Notes: generated by a model not told the origin, from the sequence alone. Shown: positions 22,799 to 31,867, numbered from the stretch's first letter. The stretch is 33,988 nt of DNA from Deltaproteobacteria bacterium (GCA_020444075.1 JAHLLR010000054.1:1-33988), one strand, 5' to 3'. A program made the numbers and translations.

Positions 22799-24089
22799 GC
22801 TCTTTTCCTTTGAACAGCGGGGAGTTGGCGATGCTGCCGGCAATGGCGGTGGCCGCGGCGGTGGCCGGGCTCATCAGGTGGACCATGCCCCCCTTGCCCA
22901 TGCGGCCGTTGAAATTCCGGTTGGTGGTGGCCGCGCAGACCTCGCCGCCGGCCAGCACCCCGTTGCTCATGCCCAGGCAGGCGCCGCAGGTGGGGTTGGT
23001 AAAGCAAACGCCTGCGTCCATGAAGGTTTTTACAAGACCTTCCTCCAGTGCCTGGCGGTAGACTTTCGGCGTGGCCGGCGAGACGATGGCCCGCACCGTG
23101 TCATTGACCCGCTTTCCCGCCAGCACCCGGGCGGCAATGCGCAGATCACTGATGCGGCCGTTGGTACAGGATCCGATATATACCTGATCCACCGGGGTAC
23201 CGGTCATTTCAGATACCGGTTTGACGTTGTCCGGCCGGAAACCGAAGGTGACCATGGGTGCCAGGCTGGAAACGTCATGGTCGATGGTCCGGTCGTAAGC
23301 GGCATCGGCATCCGGCCGGTAGCGGTTAAAGGCCGCCAACGCCGCTTCCGGGCTGTGGTAGTCGTCCTTGATAAACGGCCACAGGTAGTCAACGGTGACC
23401 CGGTCCGGTGCGCAGATGCCGCAGGTGCCGCCGGCTTCGACGGCCATGTTGCAAAGCGTCATGCGCGATTCCATATCCATGGCCGCGACCACGGGACCGG
23501 CAAACTCGATCACCTTGTTGGTGGCGCCGTCGACCCCGATGCGGCCGATGATCGACAGAATTACGTCTTTGGCAAAGACGCCCTGGGGCAGGTTCCCGGT
23601 GATGTTGATGCGAATGGTGTCCGGCGTCTTGAACGCGCAGACGCCCTTGAGGATGCCCACCTCCAGGTCGGTGGTGCCGACACCGGCGGCAAAGGCGCCG
23701 AAGGCTCCGTGGGTGCAGGTGTGCGAATCCCCCATGATCACGGTGTACCCGGGACGGACGAACCCTTTTTCTGGGAAGAGGGCATGGCAGACACCGTTGG
23801 CGCCGATGTCGAAAAAATCGACGATGCCGTGGCGCCGGGCCCAGTCTCGCAGGATCTTACCCTGCAGGGCGGTTTTGGAGTCTTTGGCCGGGGATACGTG
23901 ATCGATGACCACCTTGATGCGCGTCGGGTCGAATACCCGGTCTTTTCCTCGCCGCTCGAGGTCCACGATTGCCGGTGGCGTGGTGATTTCATGGCAGAAG
24001 ACGGCATCCAGGCGGATGACGTGAACGTCCGTATCCGGTGTGCCGACGCGATGTTCGTCGAAGATTTTCTGTGCGATGGTTTTTCCCAT
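22785..24089 (-). CDS. leuC: 3-isopropylmalate dehydratase large subunit
   Basis: A 434-aa large subunit carrying the catalytic [4Fe-4S] cluster. Cluster cysteines lie in YIGSCTNGR (about 300) and in NPTCGACLG (about 360-368). MGDSHTCTHGAFGAFAAGVGTTD is the usual substrate-binding region. The start at ATG 24089 gives MGKTIAQKI, the normal family N-terminus; the longer frame to 24635 reads into the lepA region antisense and is not real. It begins 11 bases after the lepA stop and overlaps leuD. With leuD it forms the heterodimer. Confidence 0.93.
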   Translation of the reverse strand: MGKTIAQKIFDEHRVGTPDTDVHVIRLDAVFCHEITTPPAIVDLERRGKDRVFDPTRIKVVIDHVSPAKDSKTALQGKILRDWARRHGIVDFFDIGANGVCHALFPEKGFVRPGYTVIMGDSHTCTHGAFGAFAAGVGTTDLEVGILKGVCAFKTPDTIRINITGNLPQGVFAKDVILSIIGRIGVDGATNKVIEFAGPVVAAMDMESRMTLCNMAVEAGGTCGICAPDRVTVDYLWPFIKDDYHSPEAALAAFNRYRPDADAAYDRTIDHDVSSLAPMVTFGFRPDNVKPVSEMTGTPVDQVYIGSCTNGRISDLRIAARVLAGKRVNDTVRAIVSPATPKVYRQALEEGLVKTFMDAGVCFTNPTCGACLGMSNGVLAGGEVCAATTNRNFNGRMGKGGMVHLMSPATAAATAIAGSIANSPLFKGKEHEII

Positions 24090-24100
24090 GGTTTTTCCCG

Positions 24101-25897
24101 TTAATCCGTGTCGGTCTTGAGCACAGCAAGAAAGGCGGACTGGGGCAGCATTACCTGGCCCACCATCTTCATGCGCTTCTTTCCTTTTTTCTGCTTCTCC
24201 AATAATTTGCGTTTGCGGGAGATGTCCCCGCCGTAGCACTTGGCCGTAACATCCTTGCGAAATGCCGATACGGTGGATCGGGAGATGATATTGCCGCCGA
24301 TGGCGCCCTGGATGGCGATCTTGAACATCTGGCGGGGGATCTCCTCTTTGAGCTTGTCGCAGGCGATACGGGCCCGGTTGACGGCGTTGTCCCGGTGGAT
24401 CAGCATGGACAAGGCGTCCACCCGCTCGCCGTTGATCAGAAAGTCCAGCTTCACCAGGTCGGTCCGGCGATAGTCGATCAGTTCGTAGTCGAAGGATCCG
24501 TAACCCTGGGTGATGGATTTGAGCCGGTCGTAAAAGTCGTAGATCACTTCCCCAAGGGGCAGTTCGAAGACCATTTCCAGGCGTTTGTTGGTCAGGTACT
24601 GGTAGTTCTTGTTGATGCCCCGGCGCTCCAGACACAGCTTCATCACGGCGCCCATGTAGCGGTCCGGGATGATGATGGCCGCCTTGATGTAAGGCTCCAT
24701 GGCATACTCGATGTTGGTCGGGTCAGGATAAAGGGCCGGATTGTCGATGACCCGTTCCTCCCCGTCGTTCATCATCAGGCGGTAGCGAACCGATGGGGCG
24801 GTGAGGATCAGGGAGAGATCGTATTCGCGCTCCAGGCGCTCCTGGACCACCTCCAGGTGAAGCAGGCCCAGGAAGCCGCAGCGGAAGCCGAATCCCAGGG
24901 CGGCGCTGCTGTCTTTTTCATAGATCAGCGAAGCGTCGTTGAGCTTGAGCTTCTCCATGGCCACGATCAGGTCTTCGTAGGCGTCGGATGCCACCGGGTA
25001 GATGGAGGAAAATACCACCGGTTTGGCTTCTTTAAAACCGGACAGGGCCTTATCGCAGGGTCGGCGGTGATGGGTGACCGTGTCGCCGCAGCGGGTATCG
25101 CTTACCGTTTTGATACCGGCGATCATGTATCCCACCTCTCCGGCGGTCAGTTCTTTTTTGGGTACCCGAACGATCTGAAAAACCCCCACTTCCTCAACCT
25201 TGTAGGTGGCGTTGTTGGACATGAAGCGGATACGATCCCCGCTGCGGATGGTTCCATCCTTGATGCGGAAATGAACAACGGTGCCTCTGAACGGGTCATA
25301 ATGGGAATCGAAGATCAGCGCCTTCAGCGGCGCGTCGGCATCGCCTACGGGTGGCGGAAGCTTCCGGACCACGGCTTCCATGATGGTATCGATCCCCACA
25401 CCGTCTTTAGCCGACGCCAGGATGGCCGTTTCCGGATCCAGCCCCAGATCCTCTTCGATCTGATTTTTTACCCGATCGATGTCCGCCGACGGCAGGTCGA
25501 TCTTATTGATCACCGGTATGATTTCCAGGTTGTGTTCCAGGGCCAGATAGAGATTGGCCAGTGTCTGGGCCTCCACGCCCTGGCTGGCATCGATCAGCAG
25601 GAGCGCCCCCTCGCAGGAGGCCAGCGCCCGGGAGACTTCGTAGGTAAAGTCCACGTGACCCGGCGTGTCGATCAGATTGAGGTCGTAGGTCTTGCCATCC
25701 TTGGATTTATATGGCAGACACACGGTCTGGCTCTTGATGGTGATGCCGCGCTCGCGCTCAATATCCATGGAGTCCAGAATCTGATCCTTGAAATCCCGGT
25801 CCGAGATGATTTTGCTGGACTGGATCATCCGGTCGGACAGGGTGGATTTGCCATGGTCGATGTGAGCGATGATGCTGAAGTTGCGTATGTTTTTCAT
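24101..25897 (-). CDS. lepA: Elongation factor 4 (LepA GTPase)
   Basis: A 598-aa translational GTPase that acts on the ribosome (back-translocation or initiation support). G motifs are present: AHIDHGKS (G1), DTPGHVDF (G3), NKIDLPSAD (G4) and ASAKDGVG (G5), with RERGITIK between them. Domain II, the EF-G-like domains and the LepA-specific C-terminal domain ([24 protein letters not shown]-like region) are complete and of standard length. The start at 25897 is the family start. It heads a minus-strand series with leuC and leuD, an unusual but simple arrangement. Confidence 0.97.
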   Translation of the reverse strand: MKNIRNFSIIAHIDHGKSTLSDRMIQSSKIISDRDFKDQILDSMDIERERGITIKSQTVCLPYKSKDGKTYDLNLIDTPGHVDFTYEVSRALASCEGALLLIDASQGVEAQTLANLYLALEHNLEIIPVINKIDLPSADIDRVKNQIEEDLGLDPETAILASAKDGVGIDTIMEAVVRKLPPPVGDADAPLKALIFDSHYDPFRGTVVHFRIKDGTIRSGDRIRFMSNNATYKVEEVGVFQIVRVPKKELTAGEVGYMIAGIKTVSDTRCGDTVTHHRRPCDKALSGFKEAKPVVFSSIYPVASDAYEDLIVAMEKLKLNDASLIYEKDSSAALGFGFRCGFLGLLHLEVVQERLEREYDLSLILTAPSVRYRLMMNDGEERVIDNPALYPDPTNIEYAMEPYIKAAIIIPDRYMGAVMKLCLERRGINKNYQYLTNKRLEMVFELPLGEVIYDFYDRLKSITQGYGSFDYELIDYRRTDLVKLDFLINGERVDALSMLIHRDNAVNRARIACDKLKEEIPRQMFKIAIQGAIGGNIISRSTVSAFRKDVTAKCYGGDISRKRKLLEKQKKGKKRMKMVGQVMLPQSAFLAVLKTDTD

Positions 25898-25936
25898 ATA
25901 ATTACAGGTTCGATCAAAACGGGTATCATCTGCCGG

Positions 25937-25965
25937 TTGACACCGGATTTTAACATGGTTATAAT
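25937..25965 (+). promoter_or_regulatory. Perfect-consensus sigma-70 promoter
   Basis: TTGACA (25937-25942), a 17-base spacer and TATAAT (25960-25965). All 12 consensus bases are present. Transcription would begin near 25972, giving a 90-base leader before the gene at 26062. Confidence 0.8.
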
Positions 25966-26061
25966 CTTTTAATTTTATAAAATTTTTATTAATATCAGAC
26001 CGTTTTCGGGCATGTCAACCGATATCCGCGAGCGTTCTGCCGATAATGAAAAACGAGCTAA

Positions 26062-26976
26062 ATGACGCCACACATTCTTATTGTCGACGATGACCTCTCC
26101 ATCCGGGATGCGATGCACGAGTTTATCGAAATATCCGGATATGAGGCTTCGGTCGCATCCAGTGCCGAAGAGGCCCTGGATGTGCTTAACGGAGAGGTCG
26201 TAGAGGTGGTCATTACGGACATTCTGCTGCCCGGCATGGACGGCCTGGCTTTGACCGACAGGATCAAACGGGACCACGACATCGATGTCATCGTCATGAC
26301 CGGCTACAGTACGGAATACTCATACGAAGAGGCCATCAGCAAAGGGGCCAGTGACTTTGTTTTCAAGCCGGTGCGCTTCGAAGAACTGCTGTTGCGCCTG
26401 AAGCGGGTGCTCAACGAGCGCCGTCTCAACCAGGAGCGGATCCAGATGCTGGAGAAGTTGAAAAAACTCTCCATCACCGATGGCCTCACCCAGCTGTTCA
26501 ATTCCCGGCATTTTTACAGCCAGCTAAAAGGGGAGATCGAACGCTTCAACCGTTACGGGCACACGCTGAGCCTGCTGCTGCTGGATATCGATAATTTCAA
26601 GGACTTCAACGATACCTACGGCCATCTGGAGGGGGATAAAATCCTGGTGCGTCTCGGACGGATTATCAAATCCTGCCTCCGCAAGATGGACACCGCCTAT
26701 CGATACGGTGGCGAAGAGTTTACCATCATCCTGCCGGGAACCCATGGCGAAGAAGCCAGGACGGTTGCCGAGCGGCTTCGGACTGCCGTGGCCACCGAAG
26801 ATTTCACCGACGGCAAGGATTCCGATCTGAAAATCACTATCAGCATCGGTGTGACCCAGTATCGCCAGGAAGAAGAGATCTCCACCTTTGTGCAGCGGGC
26901 CGACCAGGCCATGTACCAGTCCAAACAGGCCGGCCGCAACCAGGTCTCCTGCCTCTTCGACAACCCCGCTGGATGA
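26062..26976 (+). CDS. Receiver-GGDEF response regulator (diguanylate cyclase)
   Basis: A 304-aa soluble enzyme that makes cyclic di-GMP from two GTP. The receiver domain (about 1-120) has DDD at 9-11 and the phospho-acceptor D53 in VITDILLPGMDG. A short coiled linker leads to the GGDEF domain (about 140-300), whose active site reads GGEEF at 216-220. The product-inhibition I-site RKMD (R207, D210) lies five residues upstream, so feedback control is likely intact. This is a PleD/WspR-like layout. No kinase gene is adjacent. It starts at ATG 26062 downstream of a perfect promoter and heads a series of four tightly packed genes. Confidence 0.93.
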   Translation: MTPHILIVDDDLSIRDAMHEFIEISGYEASVASSAEEALDVLNGEVVEVVITDILLPGMDGLALTDRIKRDHDIDVIVMTGYSTEYSYEEAISKGASDFVFKPVRFEELLLRLKRVLNERRLNQERIQMLEKLKKLSITDGLTQLFNSRHFYSQLKGEIERFNRYGHTLSLLLLDIDNFKDFNDTYGHLEGDKILVRLGRIIKSCLRKMDTAYRYGGEEFTIILPGTHGEEARTVAERLRTAVATEDFTDGKDSDLKITISIGVTQYRQEEEISTFVQRADQAMYQSKQAGRNQVSCLFDNPAG

Positions 26977-26985
26977 TCCTTGTTT

Positions 26986-27399
26986 ATGATTGATTATTCG
27001 TTTCTTGAAACACCGACCCGGATTGATATCGCCCGACTGACCGAACTTTACCGGCAGGCCGGCTGGTGGACGGACGAGGCGGACAACCCGTCACTCGTCG
27101 CCGGCATCGTTGCCGGCAGCCACTGTTTCCTGGTGGCCCGCCAGGCGGAGCGTATTATCGCCATGGGCCGCGCCATCAGCGACCGGATCAGCGACGCCTA
27201 CATTCAGGATGTGACCGTGGACCCAGCCTTCAGGAGGCAGGGCATCGGCTCCCGGATGGTGTCTGAACTGGTGGTTCGACTGGAAGCCGACGGTATCGGC
27301 TGGATAGGACTCATTGCAGAAAGGAAGACGCATCCATTTTATCGGCCCCTGGGATTTTCGCCCATGGCCGATTCCGTGCCCATGCTCAAGACATCATGA
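26986..27399 (+). CDS. GNAT-family N-acetyltransferase
   Basis: A 137-aa acetyltransferase. The acetyl-CoA-binding loop appears as VDPAFRRQGIGSRMVSEL (the Q/RxxGxG/A motif), preceded by the strand AYIQDVTV, and the C-terminal strand FYRPLGFSPM is typical. The substrate is unknown. The ATG at 26986 is preferred over the TTG at 26980; it lies 9 bases after the cyclase stop. It overlaps the next gene as ATGATGA, so it is translationally linked with the DUF2156 protein, itself a GNAT-fold protein. Confidence 0.85.
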   Translation: MIDYSFLETPTRIDIARLTELYRQAGWWTDEADNPSLVAGIVAGSHCFLVARQAERIIAMGRAISDRISDAYIQDVTVDPAFRRQGIGSRMVSELVVRLEADGIGWIGLIAERKTHPFYRPLGFSPMADSVPMLKTS

Positions 27400-28310
27400 T
27401 GAATTTTAAGCTACTGACTCCGCCGGACTATACGACCTATCTCCCCTATTTCGCCAACCAGCGTTATTCCCTGTGTGCTTACTCCCTGTCCTCCATCATT
27501 GCCTGGACCAACACGGAGTACAAACCTTTCGGTGCCGTATATGAAGATGCGTTGGTCGTGGCAGCCGAATTCGAAACCTGGAAAAAGAACCGGCATCTGC
27601 TGCTGCCGATCTCGCCTGACCGGATGTTTACCCCTGAGGAGCTGGTGACGGTGGCCAACCTGGCCGGGCACACGGAATACTGGTTCGTTCCCGAGGCGTA
27701 TGTGGACCATTTCGGCGAGGATGCCGTCGGTCGCCTTTTCACGATAAAGCACCAGGGCGCCTATGACGACTATGTCTACCGGGTCGAGGACCTGGCCGGG
27801 CTCAAAGGCAACCGCTATTCCAAAAAGCGCAACCTCATCAACCAGTTCCAGCGTGATTATGTGGACCCGGGAAAGGTGGCCATCGATTCCATTGACCGGG
27901 AAAATGCCGAGGAATGCCTGGTTTTCATAGAAGAATGGTGCCGGGAACGCGATTGTGACGCCGATGACCAGGTGGATCTTTCCTGCGAGAAGCAGGCGGC
28001 CATCAACACCCTGAACCACTTCGACGCCTTCGACCTCAAAGGCATCCTGCTGCGCATCGACGGCAAGGTCAGCGCCTTCGGTATTTCCGCCCCCTTGACC
28101 CGGGACATGGCGACCTTACAGTATGAAAAGGCTTTCGGCAGCATCAAGGGCCTTTACCAGTATTTCGACAACGCCTGCGCCCGCAGGCTTTTTGACGGAT
28201 ATACCTACCTGAACAAAGAGAGCGATATGGGTATTCCCGGGCTGGCCAAGGCCAAAAAATCGTATCATCCGTTCAAGATGGTGCGATCCGTTAAATTGAT
28301 CCTGAAATAG
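27396..28310 (+). CDS. DUF2156 (phosphatidylglycerol lysyltransferase C-terminal-like) protein
   Basis: A 304-aa soluble protein of the DUF2156/LPG_synthase_C family, which has a double GNAT-like fold. The typical segments are present: PYFANQRYSLCAYSLSSIIAW at the start, RYSKKRNLINQF in the middle, LRIDGKVSAFGIS, and the ending YLNKESDMGIPGLAKAKKSYHP. In MprF the related domain transfers aminoacyl groups from tRNA to lipid; here no membrane domain exists, so the acceptor is unknown. It overlaps the upstream GNAT gene and precedes the PfpI gene by 10 bases, so the three are probably cotranscribed. Confidence 0.85.
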   Translation: MMNFKLLTPPDYTTYLPYFANQRYSLCAYSLSSIIAWTNTEYKPFGAVYEDALVVAAEFETWKKNRHLLLPISPDRMFTPEELVTVANLAGHTEYWFVPEAYVDHFGEDAVGRLFTIKHQGAYDDYVYRVEDLAGLKGNRYSKKRNLINQFQRDYVDPGKVAIDSIDRENAEECLVFIEEWCRERDCDADDQVDLSCEKQAAINTLNHFDAFDLKGILLRIDGKVSAFGISAPLTRDMATLQYEKAFGSIKGLYQYFDNACARRLFDGYTYLNKESDMGIPGLAKAKKSYHPFKMVRSVKLILK

Positions 28311-28320
28311 AGGTGAGACA

Positions 28321-28851
28321 ATGGAACTCAAAGGCAAGAAAATCCTGATTCTGGTGGAAACCTTTTATAACGAGTTCGAGTTCTGGTACCCCTTCTACCG
28401 CCTCAAGGAGGCGGGTGCCCGGGTGACCGTAGTGGGATCGGGCAGTGCCGATGTTTATAAGAGCAAGGCCGGGCTTCCGGTAAAAGTCGATACCACGGCG
28501 GAGAAGGTTGCCGTTGCCGATTATGACGGCGTGGTCATTCCCGGGGGTTATGCCCCGGACCACATGCGCCGATACCCGGCCATGGTCGGCCTGGTGAAAG
28601 GATTTGCCGAAGCCGGCAAACTGGTGGCCGCTATCTGCCATGCCGGCTGGATGCTGGTGTCGGCGGATATCATCCGCGGCCGAACCGTCACTTCCTATTT
28701 CTCCATCAAGGACGACCTGGTCAACGCCGGGGGCAACTGGGTGGACAAGGAAGTAGCTGTGGATGGCTACCTGGTGACCAGCCGGACGCCGGACGATCTG
28801 CCGGCGTTTATGCGGGCTGTTATCGGGGTGCTGGGCGGTGACCGCCCATAA
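28321..28851 (+). CDS. DJ-1/PfpI family protein
   Basis: A 176-aa soluble protein of the DJ-1/PfpI superfamily (type 1 glutamine amidotransferase fold). The nucleophile elbow AICHAGWML puts the reactive Cys near residue 105, followed by His. The conserved Glu is in YNEFEFWYP near residue 18. VVIPGGYAPDHMRR is the usual glycine-rich strand turn. Family activities include protease/chaperone, deglycase and hydratase roles; none can be chosen here. The start follows a GAGGTGA-type SD. It is the last gene of the cyclase-led series. Confidence 0.9.
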   Translation: MELKGKKILILVETFYNEFEFWYPFYRLKEAGARVTVVGSGSADVYKSKAGLPVKVDTTAEKVAVADYDGVVIPGGYAPDHMRRYPAMVGLVKGFAEAGKLVAAICHAGWMLVSADIIRGRTVTSYFSIKDDLVNAGGNWVDKEVAVDGYLVTSRTPDDLPAFMRAVIGVLGGDRP

Positions 28852-28891
28852 AGGGCATCTTGCGGCCCGGGCCGGCGTCCTCACGTTTGCC

Positions 28892-28928
28892 CAATCCTCG
28901 ACGCAGCGCTGCGACGCCTGTGGTTGCG
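28892..28928. repeat. Core of a palindromic element in a different flank
   Basis: CAATCCTCGACGCAGCGCTG and CGACGCCTGTGGTTG reproduce the central hairpin core of the family B and C elements. The outer arms here differ and pair only weakly, suggesting a decayed or separate family. It lies between convergent genes. Confidence 0.5.
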
Positions 28929-28959
28929 AAAACGCTGCGGCCTTGGCCTGAACCAGAAA

Positions 28960-29868
28960 CTATCCCCTCCCTTTGAGAAAATCGGGCTGATGAAAATGGG
29001 GCGACGGGTAGGTGTAAAACCCCGCCCCGCTTTTGATACCCAGCCGACCGCCATCGATACGTGTTTTTAAAAACGCCGCATTGGCCGCCAGTTGGGCATC
29101 GTTGGTCACCTTGGCCCAATAATCGCTGATCTTCCACACGGTATCCAGTCCCACGCTGTCCATCATGCCGAAGGGGCCCATGGGCGCCTGAAGCACCCCC
29201 ATCCAGGCCCGATCGATGTCCTCGACGGCGGCGACCCCATTGGACGCCAGAGTCAGGGCCGATTTGAACAGATCGCTGAGCATGGCGTTGAACACGTAGC
29301 CGAAACTCTCCCGTTCCAGAACGATGACCGTCTGATTCAGCCGCTCGGCAAAAGCGCGGATCAAAGCCACCGATTCGACCGATGTTCCGGGATGGGGCAT
29401 CACATCGACCACATCGGTGAGCAGAATGTCGTGAAAATGAAAGGCCAGAAAACGATCGGGCCGGCCGGTCGCCTCGGCAAACATGGAAGGGACCAGCGTG
29501 GAGGTGTTGGTGGTGAATACCGTGCGCGACGGGCACAGACGGTTAAATTCCGCAAAAACCTTGCCTTTTAATTGGGGATCTTCCGGAACCGATTCGGTGA
29601 CGATGTCGACATCGGCCGCCGCTGCTTCGGCATCGGTGGTGAAGGTGATCCGGCTCAAGACCGCGGCCTTTTCACCGGCGGGCAGTCGTCCTTTTTTTAC
29701 GAATCGGTCCGCGATCTGCGCCAACCGCTTCCGGGTTGTTTCGAAAATGTCCGGAGCCACATCGTACACGACCACATCATATCCATTCATGGCGCAGAGA
29801 AATCCGATCTGATGCCCCATGGTTCCGGCACCGATGGTGAGAATACGCCTTACCTCGTCGATCTTCAT
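28960..29868 (-). CDS. 3-hydroxyacyl-CoA dehydrogenase
   Basis: A 302-aa NAD-dependent enzyme that oxidises 3-hydroxyacyl-CoA to 3-ketoacyl-CoA in beta-oxidation, or the reverse in butyrate-type synthesis. The Rossmann motif is GAGTMGHQIGFLCAMNGYDV at about 13-32. FTTNTSTLVPS and FHFHD (with catalytic His) follow, and the helical C-terminal domain has AWMGVLQAPMGPFGMMDSVGLD. The length is normal. The start overlaps the etfA stop as ATGA, placing it in an etfBA operon. Chain length specificity cannot be read. Confidence 0.92.
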   Translation of the reverse strand: MKIDEVRRILTIGAGTMGHQIGFLCAMNGYDVVVYDVAPDIFETTRKRLAQIADRFVKKGRLPAGEKAAVLSRITFTTDAEAAAADVDIVTESVPEDPQLKGKVFAEFNRLCPSRTVFTTNTSTLVPSMFAEATGRPDRFLAFHFHDILLTDVVDVMPHPGTSVESVALIRAFAERLNQTVIVLERESFGYVFNAMLSDLFKSALTLASNGVAAVEDIDRAWMGVLQAPMGPFGMMDSVGLDTVWKISDYWAKVTNDAQLAANAAFLKTRIDGGRLGIKSGAGFYTYPSPHFHQPDFLKGRG

Positions 29869-30884
29869 ACCGTCTCTCCTTTAATTGTCATTTTGTCATA
29901 TCTTTCCCGCAGTGTCGGCAGAAAAACGGTTAAATCCTCGATTACCGCATAGTGGGCCGCGTTGCAGATGGCCGCCTTCGGATCCGTATTCACCGCTACG
30001 ATGGTCCGGGATTCACGCATGCCGGCCAGATGCTGGGGGGCTCCGGAAATGCCGCAGGCCAGGTAAAGGGCCGGCGACACGGTGCGGCCCGTTTCACCGA
30101 TCTGGCGGGTGTGAGGCAGCCAGCCCTGGTCACATGCACCACGGGAACCGCCGACCGCCGCACTTTTGAACATGGCGGCAGCGGCATCGAGCAGGTCTCT
30201 ATGTTCAGGTCCCCCAAGGCCGCGTCCGGCCGCCACGACCACTTGAGCTCTTTCCAGCGCTTGATCCGTGTGCGATTGGCTATTGACGGCCTGGGGGATG
30301 AACCGTTGATCCGCATCCGTCACAAGCCTGGTTTCCACCGATAAAGAACGGTCGGGCCCATCCGGGGATGCCGAGCGGGAAAATATGCCCGGCATGATCG
30401 TAAGGATCATCGGCGTGTTGCCGGTAGACACGGTTTCGCACAGCTTGCCGCCAAGGATTGCCCGGTTGAGCGCAAAATGGCCGTTTTCTTTGAAAATGGC
30501 GTCAACGGCGGTGATGCAGGGGGCCTTGATGCGCCATGCCAGGGTAGCGGCGGCCTGGCAGGCGCGCATGCTGTGAGGAAAACAGACGGCCAGGGGTGAG
30601 CATTCGTCAGCCAATGCCTCAACCCCTGAAGCGGTCATGGGCGGGTTGGGATAACGACCCTGCGCATGATCCAAAACGATGACGGATATGCCGGCTGCCT
30701 TTGACCAGCTTTGTGCCGCCTGCTCGATTTTATGCCCGATCAGAACGCCGACAGGCTCACCGCCGATCTGTTCGGCAATCGACCGGGCCTGTTTGGCCAA
30801 ATCCCTGGAGCCGGCGGAAAGGCGGCCGTCAATGGTCTCGCCCACGATCAGAACGGTGCCGGGGTTATTTGTTTTTTTAAACAT
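29865..30884 (-). CDS. etfA: Electron transfer flavoprotein alpha subunit
   Basis: A 339-aa FAD-binding subunit that takes electrons from acyl-CoA dehydrogenases. The C-terminal FAD domain is clear: VAAGRGLGGPE, then VGGSRGACDQGW, then the family signature QIGETGRTVSPALYLACGISGAPQH, then VAVNTDPKAAI. The N-terminal domain is normal. The start at 30884 lies 11 bases after the etfB stop, and its end overlaps the dehydrogenase gene. Its partner is etfB just upstream, and the acyl-CoA dehydrogenase at 32645 is a likely donor. Confidence 0.95.
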   Translation of the reverse strand: MFKKTNNPGTVLIVGETIDGRLSAGSRDLAKQARSIAEQIGGEPVGVLIGHKIEQAAQSWSKAAGISVIVLDHAQGRYPNPPMTASGVEALADECSPLAVCFPHSMRACQAAATLAWRIKAPCITAVDAIFKENGHFALNRAILGGKLCETVSTGNTPMILTIMPGIFSRSASPDGPDRSLSVETRLVTDADQRFIPQAVNSQSHTDQALERAQVVVAAGRGLGGPEHRDLLDAAAAMFKSAAVGGSRGACDQGWLPHTRQIGETGRTVSPALYLACGISGAPQHLAGMRESRTIVAVNTDPKAAICNAAHYAVIEDLTVFLPTLRERYDKMTIKGETV

Positions 30885-30895
30885 TTGGAATCAGC

Positions 30896-31678
30896 CTATT
30901 TCAGCCATCCGTTGTCGTTAAACAGCCGCAACAGCGTGTCGGCCTTTTCAATCACGGTCCCCTCGATGAACCGGCAGGCGGATGTCCGTTGCGGAAACGC
31001 CACCCGGCGCGTCTCGGCTATTGGCATGTGGTCGGCAATCGGGGCCGGAACCACCTGCTCGATCAGTTGCCTGCGCGACCTGAGAGTGTTGGACAGGGAA
31101 GGGTAACGGGGGATCCGCCGACCGGTCTGCACCGTCACCAGGGCGGGGCAGGGGAGCCGAACGATTTCGGCCATCCCCCCTTCCATCTCGCAGGTTGCGG
31201 CAAGCGATCGATCCGACATATCCGGGAGAATTTCCACCGCTGCCGCTGCACAGGGCCGGTCGAGCGCAGCAGCGATTAGGGGGCCGGTGACCCCGTGCAT
31301 ATCGTCTTCGGACATGACGCCGGTCAGAATCAGATCGTAATTTCTTGTCCTGACATAGCTGGAAATGGCCATGGCGATGATCGCCGGGCTCAGCCGTCCG
31401 CCGGCGTTCATGGCCAGGTGGATTCCCGCATCGGCGCCCATGGCCACGGCCCGGCGAATCGTGTCCCGAACCCGGTCCGGCCCTGCCGATAGGGCATCGA
31501 CCCTGACATCTGGAGTCGCATCCTTGATGGCCAGGGCCGCTTCCAGCGCGTGGGTATCGTAATGATTCATGCACCAACCGATGGCCGTTTCATCGATCCA
31601 GCGGCCCGCAAGGATCAGTTCGCCGCCGGATGCCAGATCGGGTACCGCCTTGATGCAAACCAAAATCGAAAATGCCAT
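30896..31678 (-). CDS. etfB: Electron transfer flavoprotein beta subunit
   Basis: A 260-aa subunit of the EtfAB heterodimer. The N-terminus MAFSILVCIKAVPD and the segments WCMNHYDTHALEAALAIKD and GADAGIHL are typical; MEGGMAEIVRLPCPALVTVQTG is the domain III region. The ATG at 31678 is chosen over the upstream in-frame ATG because GAGGA is well placed before it and the family starts there. It is the first gene of etfB-etfA-dehydrogenase. A likely promoter (AGGCAA / CTATAA on the plus strand) lies at 31708-31736. Confidence 0.95.
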   Translation of the reverse strand: MAFSILVCIKAVPDLASGGELILAGRWIDETAIGWCMNHYDTHALEAALAIKDATPDVRVDALSAGPDRVRDTIRRAVAMGADAGIHLAMNAGGRLSPAIIAMAISSYVRTRNYDLILTGVMSEDDMHGVTGPLIAAALDRPCAAAAVEILPDMSDRSLAATCEMEGGMAEIVRLPCPALVTVQTGRRIPRYPSLSNTLRSRRQLIEQVVPAPIADHMPIAETRRVAFPQRTSACRFIEGTVIEKADTLLRLFNDNGWLK

Positions 31679-31707
31679 GGATTCCTCATCATGTTTGATT
31701 GGGGAAC

Positions 31708-31736
31708 CTATAATCATGAAACGCCTGCCAAGGCAA
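31708..31736 (-). promoter_or_regulatory. Probable promoter of etfB
   Basis: On the minus strand TTGCCT (31731-31736), a 17-base spacer and TTATAG (31708-31713). It lies about 30 bases before the etfB start. Moderate match to consensus. Confidence 0.4.
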
Positions 31737-31765
31737 TAAAAAAACGAGCGTTCGCTATATTTTTA

Positions 31766-31794
31766 TTGACACGGGATAGGGTCCACCCTATAGG
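31766..31794 (+). promoter_or_regulatory. Sigma-70 promoter overlapped by a palindrome
   Basis: TTGACA (31766-31771), 17 bases, TATAGG (31789-31794). The spacer and -10 are covered by the perfect inverted repeat ATAGGGT-CC-ACCCTAT (31776-31791), an apt place for a repressor site. It would drive the leader ORF, the phosphatase and perhaps the acyl-CoA dehydrogenase. Confidence 0.6.
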
Positions 31795-31807
31795 AAGGGG
31801 AGACGGC

Positions 31808-31867
31808 ATGAGATATTTCAGGCTTTTCAATAAATTTTCAACGAAAGCGGGGAAGCAATTGGGATGA
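31808..31867 (+). CDS. Possible 19-aa leader peptide
   Basis: MRYFRLFNKFSTKAGKQLG is encoded from ATG 31808 with AAGGGGAG seven bases upstream, a better SD than that of the next gene. Its TGA overlaps the phosphatase ATG (ATGA), so it could couple translation. It has no homology that I know of, and it may simply be a mark of the untranslated leader. Confidence 0.35.
   Translation: MRYFRLFNKFSTKAGKQLG

Noticed and set aside
22455-25972. Plus-strand frames of over 500 codons opposite leuC and lepA
   Set aside because: Antisense open frames over two well-identified genes; the translations show no recognisable domain.
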